Shown: positions 50,833-59,691, counted from the stretch's first letter. The stretch: DNA of 64,000 nt from Collinsella sp. (GCA_019419585.1 DXZQ01000007.1:1-64000), one strand, 5' to 3'. The notes: generated by a model not told the origin, from the sequence alone. Made by a program: numbers and translations.

Positions 50833-53321
50833 CGGTGTCGCAACAACCAAGTGCTATCGAGGTACGTGGCGCGCGCGTCCATAACCTCAAGAACATCGAT
50901 ATCGATATTCCGCTGGGAAAGCTCGTGGGTATTGCCGGCGTATCGGGTTCGGGCAAGAGCTCGCTGGCACTGGGCGTTCTTTACGCCGAGGGCTCGCGTC
51001 GCTACTTGGAGGCGCTCAGCACCTATACCCGCCGTCGTCTGACGCAGGCCGAGCACGCTCAGGTGGATGAGGTGCTGCACGTGCCGGCGGCGCTCGCACT
51101 ACACCAGCGTCCGAGCGTGCCGGGCGTGCGTTCCACTTTTGGCACCATGACCGAGCTCAACAATAGCCTGCGTCTGCTCTTTAGCCGTTGCGCCCATCAC
51201 GTGTGCCCGCACTGCGGGGCGCGCGTGGAGCCGAGCCTTAACGTGGCTGCGGGCCTGTCGCTCACGTGCCCCGCATGCGGCCGCGAGTTCTACGCGCCGA
51301 GTGCCGAGGATTTGGCTTTCAATAGCGGCGGTGCGTGTCCTACCTGTGGCGGCACCGGTGTCATGCGCGAGGTGGACGAGGCGAGCCTGGTGCCCGACGA
51401 GTCAAAGACTATCAATGAGGGCGCAGTGCTTCCCTGGGGTACGCTCATGTGGGATCTGATGAAGCAGGTGGCCGGCGAGATGGGCGTACGCACCGACGTG
51501 CCGTTTAACCAGCTCACACCTCAAGAGCGCGACATTGTGTTTCACGGACCGGCGGTTAAGAAGCATATTCTCTACGTTCCCAAAAACGGCGAGGGCGCCA
51601 CGCCGCTCGATTTCACCTATTACAACGCCGTCTATACCGTCGAGAATGCGCTCGCCAAGGTTAAGGACGACAAGGGTCTCAAACGCGTTGCACGCTTTTT
51701 GCGCGAGGGGCCGTGCCGTGACTGCGGCGGCACCCGTCTCTCCGAGGCCGCACGCCAACCCCAGGTGCGCGGTATCAATCTGGCACAGGCGGCGGCTATG
51801 ACATTGGGCGAGGCGATTGAGTGGGTGCGCGGGGTGCCCGCATCCTTGTCGGCCGAGATGCAGCCCATGGCGACGGATATCTGCGATTCGTTTTTGGGCG
51901 CGGCCCATCGCCTGGTCGACCTGGGTCTCGATTACCTTTCGCTCGATCGCGCCGGTGCCACGCTCTCCACGGGCGAGCGTCAGCGCGTGCAGCTCGCCCG
52001 CGTGGTGCGCAACCGATCGACGGGCGTGCTTTATGTGCTGGACGAGCCTTCGATCGGCTTGCATCCTGCCAATGTCGATGGCCTGGTGGGCGTGATGCGC
52101 GATCTGGTGGATGACGGCAACACCGTGGTTGTTGTTGACCACGACACGCGCGTGCTGGCAGAAGCCGACTATCTGGTCGAGATGGGCCCCGTTGCCGGAG
52201 CAGGCGGCGGTCATGTGATCGCCGCCGGTACGGTGGGCGAGGTCGAACAATCGCAGGGTAGCCGCATCGCGCCGTTCTTGCGCTCGGACCCCAAGCGCTT
52301 GCGCCCGCAGGTGGCTGACGACGAAATGTTCGACCAGGGCCATATCCGCATGGCGACCGATGCCATCCATACCGTCAAGCCGCTCGAAGTCGATATCCCG
52401 CGCGGCCGCCTTGTCGCGGTAACGGGTGTTTCAGGTTCGGGCAAGACGACATTGGTGCTCGAGACGCTCATCCCGGCGCTCAAGGCGCAAGCGGCTGGCG
52501 AGCGCCTGCCGAGGCACGTGCGTTGGGTCGATGCCGAGGGCATCGCGCGCGCCAACCTGATTGACGCCACGCCCATTGGCGCCAACGTGCGCTCGACGGT
52601 GGCGACCTATGCCGACATCCATGATGAGCTGCGCCGCGCCTTCGCCCGCACGCCCGAGGCCAAGGCGGCAGGGTATAAGGCGGGTGCCTTTAGCTACAAC
52701 ACCGGCGCCTTGCGCTGCCCCACATGCGATGGCACGGGCTCGATATCGCTTGACGTGCAGTTTTTGCCCGATGTCGAGATCGTCTGCCCTGCATGCCGTG
52801 GCTCGCGTTATGCAGACGCGGCTTCGCATATTCATCGCGAGGGCAAGGACGGCAGCCTGCTTACGTTGCCGCAACTTATGGATATGAGCGTGGATGAGGC
52901 CCTCGACGCGACCGTCGGACTCAAGAAGGTTCAGGTGCGTTTACAGACCTTGCACGACCTGGGCTTAGGCTACCTGACGCTTGGCGAGCCCACGCCGGCG
53001 CTTTCGGGCGGCGAGGCGCAGCGGCTCAAGCTTGCGAGCGAGATGGGACGCGTGCAGGACGATGCCGTATTCGTGTTCGATGAACCCACGATTGGCCTGC
53101 ATCCGCTCGACGTTCAGGTGCTGCTGGATGTGTTCGACGGCCTCGTTGCCAAGGGCGCCACGGTCATCGTGATCGAACACGACCTCGACCTTATCCGTAA
53201 CGCCGATTACGTGATCGACATGGGTCCGGGTGGCGGCGACGCCGGTGGTCAGATTGTCTGCGCCGGCACGCCGGGCGACATCTCGGCCTGCTCTGCAAGC
53301 GTTACCGGCCGCTACCTATAA
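50829..53321 (+). CDS. UvrA paralogue (short, UvrA2-like)
   Basis: 830 residues from ATG 50829, overlapping the GNAT gene. Two ABC modules: Walker A GVSGSGKSSL and GVSGSGKTTL, signatures LSTGERQRVQLARVV and LSGGEAQRLKLASEM, Walker B VLYVLDEPSIGLHP and VFVFDEPTIGLHP. Zinc clusters CPHCGARV...CPACGREF, CPTCGGTG and CPTCDGTG...CPACRGSRY. About 110 residues shorter than classical UvrA, consistent with the UvrA2 class that lacks or shortens the UvrB-binding part and often serves drug tolerance. The genomic main uvrA is expected elsewhere. Palindrome R6 follows. Confidence 0.93.
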   Translation: MTVSQQPSAIEVRGARVHNLKNIDIDIPLGKLVGIAGVSGSGKSSLALGVLYAEGSRRYLEALSTYTRRRLTQAEHAQVDEVLHVPAALALHQRPSVPGVRSTFGTMTELNNSLRLLFSRCAHHVCPHCGARVEPSLNVAAGLSLTCPACGREFYAPSAEDLAFNSGGACPTCGGTGVMREVDEASLVPDESKTINEGAVLPWGTLMWDLMKQVAGEMGVRTDVPFNQLTPQERDIVFHGPAVKKHILYVPKNGEGATPLDFTYYNAVYTVENALAKVKDDKGLKRVARFLREGPCRDCGGTRLSEAARQPQVRGINLAQAAAMTLGEAIEWVRGVPASLSAEMQPMATDICDSFLGAAHRLVDLGLDYLSLDRAGATLSTGERQRVQLARVVRNRSTGVLYVLDEPSIGLHPANVDGLVGVMRDLVDDGNTVVVVDHDTRVLAEADYLVEMGPVAGAGGGHVIAAGTVGEVEQSQGSRIAPFLRSDPKRLRPQVADDEMFDQGHIRMATDAIHTVKPLEVDIPRGRLVAVTGVSGSGKTTLVLETLIPALKAQAAGERLPRHVRWVDAEGIARANLIDATPIGANVRSTVATYADIHDELRRAFARTPEAKAAGYKAGAFSYNTGALRCPTCDGTGSISLDVQFLPDVEIVCPACRGSRYADAASHIHREGKDGSLLTLPQLMDMSVDEALDATVGLKKVQVRLQTLHDLGLGYLTLGEPTPALSGGEAQRLKLASEMGRVQDDAVFVFDEPTIGLHPLDVQVLLDVFDGLVAKGATVIVIEHDLDLIRNADYVIDMGPGGGDAGGQIVCAGTPGDISACSASVTGRYL

Positions 53322-53326
53322 CCGAA

Positions 53327-53355
53327 TGTGACAAAGGGACAGTCCCTTTGTCACA
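53327..53355. repeat. GGGAC-core palindrome, copy R6
   Basis: Perfect form TGTGACAAAGGGAC, A, GTCCCTTTGTCACA, six bases after the UvrA-like stop and 43 bp before the left end of the mobile island. Confidence 0.9.
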
Positions 53356-53576
53356 TGCCGGCAAGGCCTGTCAGCATCACGCTTTTCTTTTCTAGCCAAT
53401 TCTAGTTAAAAGCAGTTAATTACCGTTAAAAGCTAGCATGTTGTCGACGTAGCACTTGAACAGCTTGTGCCTGAGGACCAAAATGACTTCAGCCCATTCG
53501 CGAAATTTGCACGCCCTATAGTGAGTGGGCTCTCGCTTGAGCCGATGCTGCCAAGAGGCGGCCGATAGGGGCAATT

Positions 53577-54179
53577 ATGGACAATCGAATCTTTGGGTAT
53601 GCGCGTGTCTCTTCCGCGGACCAGAACTTGGATCGTCAGTTAGACGCACTGGGAAGGTTTCCCGTTCAACAGGGTCAGATTTACGCTGACAAGGCAAGCG
53701 GTAAGAACTTTAGACGTCCCCAGTACCAGCGTCTTCTTCGCAGGTTGCGCGAGGGTGACGTTCTCGTGATCAAAAGTATCGATCGATTGGGTCGCGATTA
53801 TCGTGAAGTCCTCGATGAATGGCGACGCATCACGGTGGATAGGCGTGCTGCCATCGTGGTGCTTGATATGCCGTTACTCGATACGCGCGAGCAACCCGAT
53901 GGCATCACGGGAACGTTCATGGCGGATCTGGTCCTTCAAATCTTGAGCTACGTGGCGCAGCTGGAGCGCGAGAACATCAAGCAGCGCCAGGCAGAGGGCA
54001 TCGCGTCGGCGCGCCTGCGTGGCGTGAGATTTGGGAGGCCGGCGCTCGAACGTCCAGATGGCTATAACGATGTCATCAAATCATTTGAAGGGGGTGAAGT
54101 TACGAGGCGAGAGGCCGCAACGCTCCTGAACGTCAGCGCATCGACGTTCGATCGTTGGAGACGGGCGGACACGAACTGA
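53577..54179 (+). CDS. Serine recombinase (resolvase/invertase family)
   Basis: 200 residues. N-terminal catalytic domain: IFGYARVSSADQNLDRQLDAL (nucleophile Ser of RVS), RRPQYQRLLRRLREGDVLVI, KSIDRLGRDYREVLDEW (Arg pair) and the long E helix with LQILSYVAQLERENIKQRQ AEGIASARLRG. A C-terminal helix-turn-helix (TRREAATLLNVSASTFDRWR) binds the recombination site. It is the size of Tn3/Tn552-type resolvases, which cut and rejoin DNA at a res site. Upstream AT-rich GTTAA boxes (53399-53436) may be the site. It is the first gene of the island. Confidence 0.95.
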   Translation: MDNRIFGYARVSSADQNLDRQLDALGRFPVQQGQIYADKASGKNFRRPQYQRLLRRLREGDVLVIKSIDRLGRDYREVLDEWRRITVDRRAAIVVLDMPLLDTREQPDGITGTFMADLVLQILSYVAQLERENIKQRQAEGIASARLRGVRFGRPALERPDGYNDVIKSFEGGEVTRREAATLLNVSASTFDRWRRADTN

Positions 54180-54373
54180 TATGACCGTTCGCCGTCTGTC
54201 CGTCCTCTTTAACTAGACATTTTGAAGAGGGGAGTTTATCGCACAGAGCCCACTCCTTCCCTCGATGTTTATCCAGTTCACGCCCTGGAACCAAATAGTG
54301 CCACCGCGTTGCCAATTCGTCTGCTTTTTGACGAGGGGTTATGAGCTGTAACGTCAATCGAAGGGAAATAGCC

Positions 54374-55189
54374 GTGAAACGAAATGCTACTAAAAAGCAG
54401 CCCATGATGGGCTTGCTTGTTCTGCTCATCTGTTCTCTGGGGTTCATTTCGGCCTGTTCACAGAATGATGCAAACGCTGCAAAGTCGAAATATGTCGACG
54501 ATAAGGCGATGAATGTTATCGCCGCCGGGTTTGAGAGAAGGTCCGACGTCATTGAATCTAATGCAAACGATGATGATCCTCATTCAACCGAGAATATCCA
54601 GGAAGCTATTGAGGCTGAAATCAAGAACGACAAGGAACTCAAGAACGCTAGGTTTAAGGATTCCAAGATGCAACAGGACGTAATCACGTATCTGAATCTG
54701 CTTGATGACCAGCTTAAGGTGACCGAGGACTACTCGCAATCGTCTGCGGATTATTACGAAGAGTGGAATAAAGTCTACGATAAGCGGTCTGCGCAACTCA
54801 AGAAGCTTGTTGATAATTACGGGCTGGAAGTAGGGGAAAAATATGAGGATGATTTCAACGACTTAATTAAGAATGGAAAGTCCGTAGCAGAGAAGACCCG
54901 CTATGAGGATGCCATCAACAGTTTGATTCAGGGAGCAAATTTCGAAAAATCGGATGACGGTTACGGTCTGTATACGTATACGGCGGTAGTTGAGAACACC
55001 TCTGGTATATCGTTCTCTAACGTCAGCCTGACACTTGCTCTCTATGATGCAGATGACATCAAAGCGGAGGAGACCTATGCGGACACCTCTTCGTGGGCGC
55101 CGGGTGAGAAAGTCAAGTTCGAGGCAATGTCCGATGTTGACGCTGCGCGCGTTGTCGCATCTGTTTCCAGCTACGATGTAAATAAATAA
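54374..55189 (+). CDS. FxLYD-like lipoprotein, island cargo
   Basis: 271 residues from GTG 54374 (AAGGGA 7 bases before); an ATG at 54341 would put a poor start on the signal. Signal peptide MGLLVLLICSLGFISAC ends with a lipobox (Cys ~28). Residues ~50-190 are charged and helical (KNDKELKNARFKDSKMQQDV). The C-terminal ~80 residues (YTAVVENTSGISFSNVSLTL, WAPGEKVKFEAM) fit the FxLYD beta-sandwich found on surface proteins. Function unknown. It and the next two genes read in one direction but the gaps (213 and 9 bp) show only the last two are tightly linked. Confidence 0.82.
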   Translation: MKRNATKKQPMMGLLVLLICSLGFISACSQNDANAAKSKYVDDKAMNVIAAGFERRSDVIESNANDDDPHSTENIQEAIEAEIKNDKELKNARFKDSKMQQDVITYLNLLDDQLKVTEDYSQSSADYYEEWNKVYDKRSAQLKKLVDNYGLEVGEKYEDDFNDLIKNGKSVAEKTRYEDAINSLIQGANFEKSDDGYGLYTYTAVVENTSGISFSNVSLTLALYDADDIKAEETYADTSSWAPGEKVKFEAMSDVDAARVVASVSSYDVNK

Positions 55190-55402
55190 GTTCTGCACGG
55201 AAGGGGCGGGTTAATCGGCAATGAATGGTTGACCTGCCCGTTTTATGCCAATTATTGAACAACAAGTGCTGCGAACGAATGTGTATATTTCGGATTGCAA
55301 ACAACTGCCCTCGTCTAAAGACATGCTGAAAACGACAATTTAGGCATGAGGTATAACCCACGGCAGTTTCTTAAATAGCAGGGATTTTGAAAGGAATAGG
55401 GG

Positions 55403-56074
55403 ATGGATGAGTTGGAGGAAGGCATGGGGGCGCTGAAAGCGAAACTCGGGAGAATCCTGACAAAGCCCAAGGTATTCTTCGCGGGCCTGGCGCTTGGTGG
55501 AGTGATTGTGGCTGTACTTTTTATTAGCATTTTTAATAACGGAAAAGCTGCGGGTGCAAAAGAGACGACCCCCAATACGCTCTCCCCGTCGGTCGTGTTT
55601 GAACGTATTGCTTCCCAGAATGAGATGGTTTCTGCATCGCAGAACTACGCGATTGTCGATAAGGTGACAGATACCAAGAGGTTCTTCGATTGGTTTGATA
55701 TCCCGTTTACAGAAAACAGTTTTTGGTATCGCTATGTTGGAACCATTAAGGCGGGTGTGAATCTCGAGACGGCAAAGATACATACAAATAAGAAAAAGCT
55801 GACCATTACGATGGATGAGCCTTACGTAATTTCAAACACGCCAGATATGAAGAAATCGGGTGCTCTCGAGGAACGCAACAACATCCTCAATCCCATTGAG
55901 GTCAAAGACGTCACGGCGTTTGAAGCGCAGTGCAAGGAGCGGAGTGAAAGCGAGGCCATCAAGGATGGCAACCTGCTCGAAGAGGCTCGGGTGAACGCCG
56001 AAGCAAATATCCGTGCGATGTTCAACTCGGCATTTGGCGATGAATATACGGTTGATTTCGACTATCGGAAATAG
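55403..56074 (+). CDS. DUF4230 membrane-anchored protein, island cargo
   Basis: 223 residues; AAAGGA 7 bases before ATG. One N-terminal span ~24-46 (VFFAGLALGGVIVAVLFISI), then an extracellular DUF4230 domain: SPSVVFERIASQNEMVSASQ, YAIVDKVTDTKRFF and SFWYRYVGTIKAGVNLETAK followed by KLTITMDEPYVISN. The C-terminal helix (EEARVNAEANIRAMFNSAFG) is typical of the family. DUF4230 proteins have no established function. Its stop is nine bases from the next gene. Confidence 0.85.
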   Translation: MDELEEGMGALKAKLGRILTKPKVFFAGLALGGVIVAVLFISIFNNGKAAGAKETTPNTLSPSVVFERIASQNEMVSASQNYAIVDKVTDTKRFFDWFDIPFTENSFWYRYVGTIKAGVNLETAKIHTNKKKLTITMDEPYVISNTPDMKKSGALEERNNILNPIEVKDVTAFEAQCKERSESEAIKDGNLLEEARVNAEANIRAMFNSAFGDEYTVDFDYRK

Positions 56075-56083
56075 GAGGTCACT

Positions 56084-57145
56084 ATGGAGGATAAAGACGA
56101 TCTAGCTGTTGTCGAAAGGGAGGAGTTGCCGCGACATAAGCAGAGTTTCGATATCCGTAAGGCCGCTGCCGGGTTGGTTGATGGCGCCGGAAGCGCGATG
56201 GCGGGCGCGGTTGCAACCGTACAGAAAGTTGCCGATGGTGCAATGCGTGCTGCAACTCCGATGGTCGATGACGCCTTGGCAGCTATTGCTGATGCGGCCG
56301 ATGGTGCGGCAGGTGCTGCTGCGGATATCGGTGACGCCGTCAACGATTGGGCATACCAACAGCAGCTTAATAGATACAGGCCGGTAACCAAAGAGACCTA
56401 TCAGAGTCCTTCATTTTATTTGCCGAATATGATTCGAATTGTTGACGGAAATGAGCGTTGGGGCATCGACGCCTGTAGGGATGCTATTGGTTGGCTGGAT
56501 ACCGTTAAGGGCACGCAGATTTTCAATCTGTACCGCGAGGCAATCGGGGATAGCGAATTGTCTTTCTACCCTAAACCATCTCTTTATTCCACATATTACA
56601 TAGATGCTTTTGATCGGTCTCGCTTTGTTGATCTTGACTCTTATTTCGCAACCATGCAACAAGACAAGATGGCCGAGTTGAGACGGATTGCGTTCATGCT
56701 TGGCGCGAAGCGCTGCAAGTTGGAGGTGACGGAGTACGAGGAAACTCGGAGAGGCCACCAGGTTAAGGGAAATGCCAAAGCGGGAAAGAAGGGCTCGGCT
56801 CGAATCAACGGCTCTTTGAGCGATTTAACGAGAAATGAGAAGAAAATCCTGTTTACACAGGAATTTGAGGGAGACATGGTTCCACAGCGCCCTGAACTCC
56901 ATTGGTATGCCCATGACTCTGACATTCTCTTGTTAATCGAAACGAGATGCGGTGGAGAGGATAAAAACAAGGCGAAGAGCTATCGGGTTGAATTGAAAAG
57001 CGAGACGACCATGACCATGTCCGTATCGCTTGCTATGGCTATCGATGAGGCATGCAGCAAGCTGAACATAAGGGCGAATTCGAGCCTAACAAGTCAAGCC
57101 AAGCGAGAGCTTCGGCAGTCGTTTGTGTTTGAAGTTGAATTCTGA
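56084..57145 (+). CDS. Unknown 353-residue protein, island cargo
   Basis: 353 residues; AGGAGG six bases before ATG. N-terminal ~35-95 is a striking Ala/Gly/Asp-rich amphipathic segment (AAAGLVDGAGSAMAGAVATV, ALAAIADAADGAAGAAADIG). The C-terminal 250 residues are mixed alpha/beta with basic (RRGHQVKGNAKAGKKGSARI) and acidic patches; no motif I know. No signal peptide. It is co-transcribed with the DUF4230 protein. The Ala-rich segment could insert into or lie on a membrane (inference). Confidence 0.85.
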   Translation: MEDKDDLAVVEREELPRHKQSFDIRKAAAGLVDGAGSAMAGAVATVQKVADGAMRAATPMVDDALAAIADAADGAAGAAADIGDAVNDWAYQQQLNRYRPVTKETYQSPSFYLPNMIRIVDGNERWGIDACRDAIGWLDTVKGTQIFNLYREAIGDSELSFYPKPSLYSTYYIDAFDRSRFVDLDSYFATMQQDKMAELRRIAFMLGAKRCKLEVTEYEETRRGHQVKGNAKAGKKGSARINGSLSDLTRNEKKILFTQEFEGDMVPQRPELHWYAHDSDILLLIETRCGGEDKNKAKSYRVELKSETTMTMSVSLAMAIDEACSKLNIRANSSLTSQAKRELRQSFVFEVEF

Positions 57146-57304
57146 TGTGTAGGGACCTTTTGCTGCGGGGTTCTTGTCCTTTACGGGATGGAAGCGTATA
57201 AACCCATACGGTGCAACTCTGTAAAAGTTACTAATATGCTGGCATCTATTCTAGTTAAAAGCGTTTAAAAACGGTTAATTCCATTTAAATCAGTAGTTGC
57301 AATA

Positions 57305-57333
57305 GGTGGCAAAGGGACAGCCCCTTTGCCACC
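57305..57333. repeat. GGGAC-core palindrome, variant R7
   Basis: GGTGGCAAAGGGAC, A, GCCCCTTTGCCACC: the T-to-G and matching A-to-C changes at the outer arms keep the pairing (compensatory). It lies 42 bp outside the right direct repeat of the island and 80 bp from the 3' end of trmL. The 268-bp gap here holds no gene. Confidence 0.88.
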
Positions 57334-57413
57334 TTAATGCCAAAATCAATTTGTCAAGGGTCAGAGGGTTTGAAAATCTACCATTTCTACCCCGTTCCCA
57401 AATGGCAGGTTTG

Positions 57414-58013
57414 CTACATGTTTGCAAAGCCTGTTTGGCGCAAGGCTTCGTAGAGGACGATGGCGGCGCTGTTGGAGAGGTTGAGTGCGCTGATGCGGTA
57501 GTCGTCCGGGTCGACGAAGTTGCCGCAGATATCCTGCTGAAGGATGGCTTCATGGCTGTCCTCGGTATGCCCCAGCGATTCCTCGTGGGCTTCCCAAGCC
57601 TCGGCGTTATCGAGTGAGTCGCAATCGCGCAGCATGGGGATGCGCTCGCAGCGCTCGGGCGCCGCGGCAAGCAGTGGCTCGGGAATCCCCGAGCTCTCGC
57701 TGCCAAAGACCAAGTAGTCGCCATCGCGGTAGGTACTTTGCGCATAGGTGCGGCGTGCCTTTTTGGTCAACAGATGCAGGCGCTCATCGGCGGGGGAGAG
57801 GCCGTTGCGCGCAAGAAAATCCTCCCAGCCGGCATAGGTCGTCACGTCCAAGTTTTGCCAGTAGCCCAGGCCGGCGCGACGCACCGTCTTGTCGTCGAGC
57901 GAAAAGCCCAGTGGCTCCACCAGATGCAGGCGGGCACCGGTAACCACGCAGGTGCGGCCGATATTGCCCGTATTGGCCGGAATCTCGGGCGCATACAGCA
58001 CAATGTTGAACAT
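57414..58013 (-). CDS. trmL: tRNA (cytidine(34)-2'-O)-methyltransferase
   Basis: 199 residues from ATG 58013 (AAGGAG five bases upstream); the longer frame to 58061 lies in a repeat. SPOUT fold: MFNIVLYAPEIPANTGNIGR TCVVTGARLHLVEPLGF (start of the family), DYLVFGSESSGIPEPLL, ... IPMLRDCDSLDNAEAWEAHE and SALNLSNSAAIVLYEALRQ with the trefoil-knot SAM site. It methylates the wobble base of tRNA-Leu in E. coli. A ~35-residue insert (HEESLGHTEDSHEAILQQDI) between knot parts is longer than in E. coli TrmL. Confidence 0.92.
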   Translation of the reverse strand: MFNIVLYAPEIPANTGNIGRTCVVTGARLHLVEPLGFSLDDKTVRRAGLGYWQNLDVTTYAGWEDFLARNGLSPADERLHLLTKKARRTYAQSTYRDGDYLVFGSESSGIPEPLLAAAPERCERIPMLRDCDSLDNAEAWEAHEESLGHTEDSHEAILQQDICGNFVDPDDYRISALNLSNSAAIVLYEALRQTGFANM

Positions 58014-58038
58014 GAATCTCCTTGGCTCAGAACGAAAA

Positions 58039-58074
58039 ACCACCACGAAGGGGACAGGCACCTTCGTGGTGGTT
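58039..58074. repeat. GGGACAG-core palindrome, copy C2
   Basis: AACCACCACGAAGG (58039-58052), GGACAGGCA, CCTTCGTGGTGGTT (58061-58074): 14-bp perfect arms with a different outer sequence but the GGGGACAG core. It lies 25 bp upstream of the trmL start. Confidence 0.85.
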
Positions 58075-58115
58075 TGGCGGCTGTGTAACGGGCGGACAAA
58101 TCCGCTTCGATAAAC

Positions 58116-59246
58116 CTAGGCGCGGTGCCAGTCGGTCAGGCAGGCATCGAGGGAGGCGATGAGCGCATCCTTGTCCATGTGACGGCCGATGATGCACAGG
58201 CTCGTCATGCGGTCGCCCGTCTCATCGTCCCAAATTTGCATAATCTCGGGGTTCTCGTCGATGATCTTCTGCTTCTCGCCCTCGGGCGCCGAATCGACAA
58301 ACAGGCCGTTCTCCATCAGGCGCATCTGGTGGCCGGCCTGCTCAAACATGTAGCACATGTCCGGATTGCCGGTCTGCCACAGCGGACCCTTGACGCGAAT
58401 GACCTCGTCGGGCCACTCCTGCTCAACAAAATCGGTGAACTTCTGCAGGTCAAACGGCTTGCGGCGCGAGTACACAAAGGTCTCGATGTCGTACTCGAGC
58501 ACCTCGGGGTCGTCGTGCTCCTCGGGATGCTCCATGGCCTCGATCCAGGCGGCGGAGTTGTAGGCGCGCATAAAGTCGAAGCGGTCGGTATCGAGCAGTT
58601 CCTCCATGGGGACCTCGCCGTTTTGGGCCTCGACGATCACGGCGTCCTTCTGCAGGCTGCGCACGATGGCCTTGAGCTCGGCGATCTGCTCAGGCGTCAC
58701 GGTATCGGTCTTGTTGAGGATCAGCGTGGAGCAGAACTCGATCTGCTGGATGAGCAGGCTTTCGATGTCGTCCTCGTCGATATCCTCGGCCAGCAGGTCG
58801 CGGCCGCCGTTGAACTCGTCGTACATGCGGGCGCAGTCGACCACAGCCACGATGTTGTCGAGCGCAAGCTTGGGCTCGCCGCCCACCTTGGCCTCGTCGC
58901 AGAAGCTCGAGATGGTGTAGGCGATGGGAATGGGCTCGCAAATACCCGAGGCCTCGATGATGATGTAATCGAAGTTGCCCGAATCGGCGATGCCCTGCAG
59001 TTGGTTGGCAAGGTCATCCGAAAGCGTGCAGCAGATGCAGCCGTTGGTGAGCGGGATGAGGTCGTCGGTCTCGGAAAGGCCGCCGTCGGCGATGAGGCTG
59101 GCGTCGACATTGATCTCGCCGATATCGTTGACGATCACGGCGGCGCGGATGCCGCCGTCGTTAGCGAGGATGTGGTTGAGCAGGGTGGTCTTGCCGGCAC
59201 CGAGGTATCCGGTAAGCATGATGATCTTCACGGGTTTGTTGGGCAT
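58116..59246 (-). CDS. CobW/COG0523-family GTPase
   Basis: 376 residues from ATG 59246 (AAAGGAGG 4-5 bases upstream; an ATG at 59267 is seven residues farther). G domain: IIMLTGYLGAGKTTLLNHIL, VNDIGEINVDASLI, the family's metal motif NGCICCTLSDDL (CxCC), IEASGICEPIP and LNKTDTVTPEQ. The C-terminal CobW_C part follows (YSRRKPFDLQKFTDFVEQEW). These are metal chaperones, often for zinc. No Zur-type site was recognised upstream. Confidence 0.93.
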   Translation of the reverse strand: MPNKPVKIIMLTGYLGAGKTTLLNHILANDGGIRAAVIVNDIGEINVDASLIADGGLSETDDLIPLTNGCICCTLSDDLANQLQGIADSGNFDYIIIEASGICEPIPIAYTISSFCDEAKVGGEPKLALDNIVAVVDCARMYDEFNGGRDLLAEDIDEDDIESLLIQQIEFCSTLILNKTDTVTPEQIAELKAIVRSLQKDAVIVEAQNGEVPMEELLDTDRFDFMRAYNSAAWIEAMEHPEEHDDPEVLEYDIETFVYSRRKPFDLQKFTDFVEQEWPDEVIRVKGPLWQTGNPDMCYMFEQAGHQMRLMENGLFVDSAPEGEKQKIIDENPEIMQIWDDETGDRMTSLCIIGRHMDKDALIASLDACLTDWHRA

Positions 59247-59332
59247 GTGCCCTCCTTTGTTAGACATGGCTTACAGTTGAATTTTATGCCAAACGCCTGC
59301 TCTTATACCCACGCGCCGACAAATAACACAGG

Positions 59333-59674
59333 CTACTCCCAGGCTCCCCACACGTCGGGACAATAGCCGACGGTGGCCTTCTTGCCATTGCGCACGATGG
59401 GCTCGGCTAGAACCTGCTGGTTCTCGAGCAGTTTGTCGAAGCGCTGGCTAGGGGTGAGGTGCTGGATGAGCGCGAGCGTCTCCTCGTCCTTGGCCTTGGG
59501 GTTGAGCAGCTTGTCGATGCCGCCGACCGCCTGCATCACGCTCGTGAGCTCGCCTTTGCTCATCTCCTTTTCCTTAAGGTCAATGAACTGCACCTTAATG
59601 CGACGCTCCTTAAAATAGCGCTGGGCCTTCTTGGTATCGAAGGACTTCTTAGTCCCGAAGATTTGCACGTTCAT
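59333..59674 (-). CDS. ArsC/Spx-fold protein lacking the catalytic cysteine
   Basis: 113 residues from ATG 59674 (weak GGCGGA site); 17 bp after the flavodoxin-like gene. ArsC/Spx family pattern: VQIFGTKKSFDTKKAQRYFK, ERRIKVQFIDLKEKEMSKGE and IVRNGKKATVGY. In usual members the loop reads GTKKCxDT or CSKSR with a redox Cys; here Ser-Phe stands in its place, so arsenate-reductase chemistry is not possible in the standard way. The single Cys near the end (GYCPDVWG) is far from that loop. It may have a regulatory, Spx-like role. Confidence 0.9.
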   Translation of the reverse strand: MNVQIFGTKKSFDTKKAQRYFKERRIKVQFIDLKEKEMSKGELTSVMQAVGGIDKLLNPKAKDEETLALIQHLTPSQRFDKLLENQQVLAEPIVRNGKKATVGYCPDVWGAWE

Positions 59675-59691
59675 ATTTATGTTCCGCCGTT

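Larger units (their letters stand above)
53399..57262. mobile_element. Putative 3.9-kb mobile island bounded by 15-bp direct repeats
   Basis: ATTCTAGTTAAAAGC occurs at 53399-53413 and 57248-57262 in the same orientation. The homology extends: both copies are followed by a similar GTTAATT-CC-TTAAA stretch, with a 10-bp insertion in the right copy. The region between is visibly more AT-rich than its neighbours, begins with a serine recombinase and carries three cargo genes on the same strand. These are the usual signs of an integrated element, but the terminal repeats could also be recombinase binding (res-like) sites. Palindromes R6 and R7 lie 43 and 42 bp outside the two repeats. Confidence 0.6.
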
